A stretch of 64,000 nucleotides of DNA from NCBI RefSeq assembly GCF_026157085.1, contig NZ_JANPVN010000001.1, forward strand, positions 124,001-188,000, given 5' to 3'. Origin of the DNA: Sphingomicrobium arenosum. GTDB taxonomy: Bacteria > Pseudomonadota > Alphaproteobacteria > Sphingomonadales > Sphingomonadaceae. The position numbers and the translations under genes are program-made. Positions 62,971 through 64,000 of the stretch are shown here, in pieces. Within the stretch, counting starts at the first letter, position 1. Each line of letters opens with the position of its first letter. A model generated the notes under the pieces. That model was not told where the DNA came from and ran no database searches. It saw only the letters and a list, made by a program, of their open reading frames with translations.

Positions 62971-63852
62971 GTGTTGGGTGAAAAAGGTCCGAAATATCGG
63001 GATCGCTACTGGAACAGCCCCGAGGGCCTGAAGCTCCATTATCGCGATTATGACGGGCCGCTCGAGGGGCCGCCGATCCTTTGCCTGCCCGGGCTGACGC
63101 GCAATGCGCGCGATTTCGAGCCGGTGGCGGCGGCTTTTGCCGGCACGCACCGAGTGATCGCGGTCGACTTTCGCGGGCGGGGGCTCAGCGATCCCGATCC
63201 CGATCCGACGCGCTACCATCCGCCGACCTATGTCGCCGACGTGCTCAAATTGCTCGATCAGCTGGGCATCGCTGATGCGATTTTCGTCGGCACGTCGCTC
63301 GGCGGGATCGTGACGATGCTGCTGGCGACCGAGGAGCCCGAGCGGATCGCCTCGGCCCTCTTGAACGATATCGGGCCCGAGCTGGTCGAGACCGGGCTCA
63401 ATCGCATCCGGGGCTATGTCGCCAAGGGCGTCGAGGCGCGTGATTATGCCGAGGCGGCGGGGCTCTATGCGGCGGGGATGGGCGATGTCTATCCGCGCTG
63501 GGGAAAGGCCGAATGGGAACGCTTCGCGCGCCGCGCCATGCATGAAGGCGGCAAGGGCGTGACGAGCAATTACGATCGCCGCATCGCCGACAATGTGGTG
63601 GCGGGATCTTCCTCGGCGCCGATGGATGCCTGGCACCTGCTCGATGCCTTGAAGGACAAGCCGGTGACGATCCTGCGTGGGGAAAAGAGCGACCTCTTCT
63701 CGCCCGAGATCGCGCAGCGGATGCTCGAGCATCTCGATCAGGCGGAGTTGGTGACGGTGCCCGACGTCGGCCATGCGCCGAGCTTCGACGAGGAAGAATC
63801 GATCGCCGCGCTGGCCGCGTTGATCGCGCGAACGCCTGACGCCAACGGCTGA
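62971..63852 (+). CDS. Alpha/beta hydrolase
   Basis: The 293-residue protein has the nucleophile motif GTSLGG (FVGTSLGGIV), the oxyanion-loop LPGLTRNARDFEPV and a C-terminal DVGHAPSFDEEESI block with the catalytic His. The substrate is unknown. The start is GTG with AAGGGG upstream. Confidence 0.9.
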   Translation: MLGEKGPKYRDRYWNSPEGLKLHYRDYDGPLEGPPILCLPGLTRNARDFEPVAAAFAGTHRVIAVDFRGRGLSDPDPDPTRYHPPTYVADVLKLLDQLGIADAIFVGTSLGGIVTMLLATEEPERIASALLNDIGPELVETGLNRIRGYVAKGVEARDYAEAAGLYAAGMGDVYPRWGKAEWERFARRAMHEGGKGVTSNYDRRIADNVVAGSSSAPMDAWHLLDALKDKPVTILRGEKSDLFSPEIAQRMLEHLDQAELVTVPDVGHAPSFDEEESIAALAALIARTPDANG

Positions 63853-63855
63853 TCG

Positions 63856-64000
63856 TCAGCCGATCAGCCGTTCGAGCTTGGCGCGGGCGGCTTCGTCGCT
63901 TTCCTCGGGACTGATGGTCGATTGGAAGCGGCCCTGACGGTCGATCAGGAAGACATTGGCGGTGTGATTGACGTCGTAATTGCCGCTGCCATCGTTTTCG
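63856..64000 (-). CDS. SCO-family protein, C-terminal part
   Basis: The gene runs off the right edge of the window. The last 47 residues include NYDVNHTANVFLIDRQGRF, matching the histidine-containing C-terminal block of SCO1/SenC proteins. These deliver copper to cytochrome c oxidase and have a thioredoxin fold. The N-terminal CxxxC is outside the window. Confidence 0.85.
   Translation of the reverse strand, partial: ENDGSGNYDVNHTANVFLIDRQGRFQSTISPEESDEAARAKLERLIG

Overview
The window looks like a piece of chromosome from a high-GC alphaproteobacterium, most likely a sphingomonad (Sphingomonadales). This is inferred from gene content and order: the rimP-nusA-ylxR-infB-rbfA and truB-rpsO-pnp blocks, a tsaB-rimI-mucR-fur-plsC-miaB-phoH-ybeY-corC-lnt-metK run, a MucR-type regulator, a Fur protein without C-terminal CxxC motifs, and a valine-degradation cluster. 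No 16S rRNA is present, so the family cannot be fixed. There is one tRNA, tRNA-Ala(CGC). I see no CRISPR array, prophage, insertion sequence or secretion/defence island. Most of the window is ordinary housekeeping DNA.

Layout. 1-11.3 kb: a truncated short-chain dehydrogenase, a zinc metallopeptidase, an unknown membrane protein, an MDR reductase, an acidic/basic low-complexity SWFGD-type protein, tRNA-Ala, a spermidine-synthase-like protein, a SulP transporter paired with a tandem Usp protein, a large VIT/vWA-like envelope protein and a DUF411 protein. 11.4-23.5 kb: the translation and RNA cluster on the minus strand (rimP, nusA, ylxR, infB, rbfA, then tdk, truB, rpsO, pnp). It is interrupted between rbfA and tdk by YceI, HhH-lipoprotein and YedZ/MsrQ-like genes. 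23.7-29.1 kb: a PQQ-type sugar dehydrogenase, cysK with a 1-Cys peroxiredoxin, trmB, a small secreted protein and a GGDEF protein. 29.2-39.3 kb: a tightly packed minus-strand run, nfu-tsaB-rimI-mucR-fur-plsC-miaB-phoH-ybeY-corC-lnt-metK, in which many start and stop codons touch or overlap.

39.4-48.8 kb is a valine/isobutyrate catabolism locus: acyl-CoA dehydrogenase, enoyl-CoA hydratase, 3-hydroxyisobutyryl-CoA hydrolase, 3-hydroxyisobutyrate dehydrogenase (mmsB) and methylmalonate-semialdehyde dehydrogenase (mmsA). It takes isobutyryl-CoA to propionyl-CoA. A compact six-gene unit of unknown role sits inside it (44.0-47.3 kb): two unrecognised proteins, a lipoprotein polysaccharide deacetylase, a RidA-family protein and two related small lipoproteins. 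A small low-GC membrane-protein gene is also present. 48.9-52.9 kb holds secreted proteins: a MopE-like metal-binding protein divergent from a subtilisin, then an M28 peptidase. 53-64 kb carries rnr, a YegP-like protein, dcd, dnaB, an S9 prolyl oligopeptidase, astD, selO, an alpha/beta hydrolase and the C-terminal end of a SCO-family protein.

Nothing here is clearly a new system. The best leads are the six-gene unit inside the valine locus, a TonB-receptor-like motif in the VIT protein, two small membrane-peptide genes coupled to upstream genes, and the secreted-protease locus.
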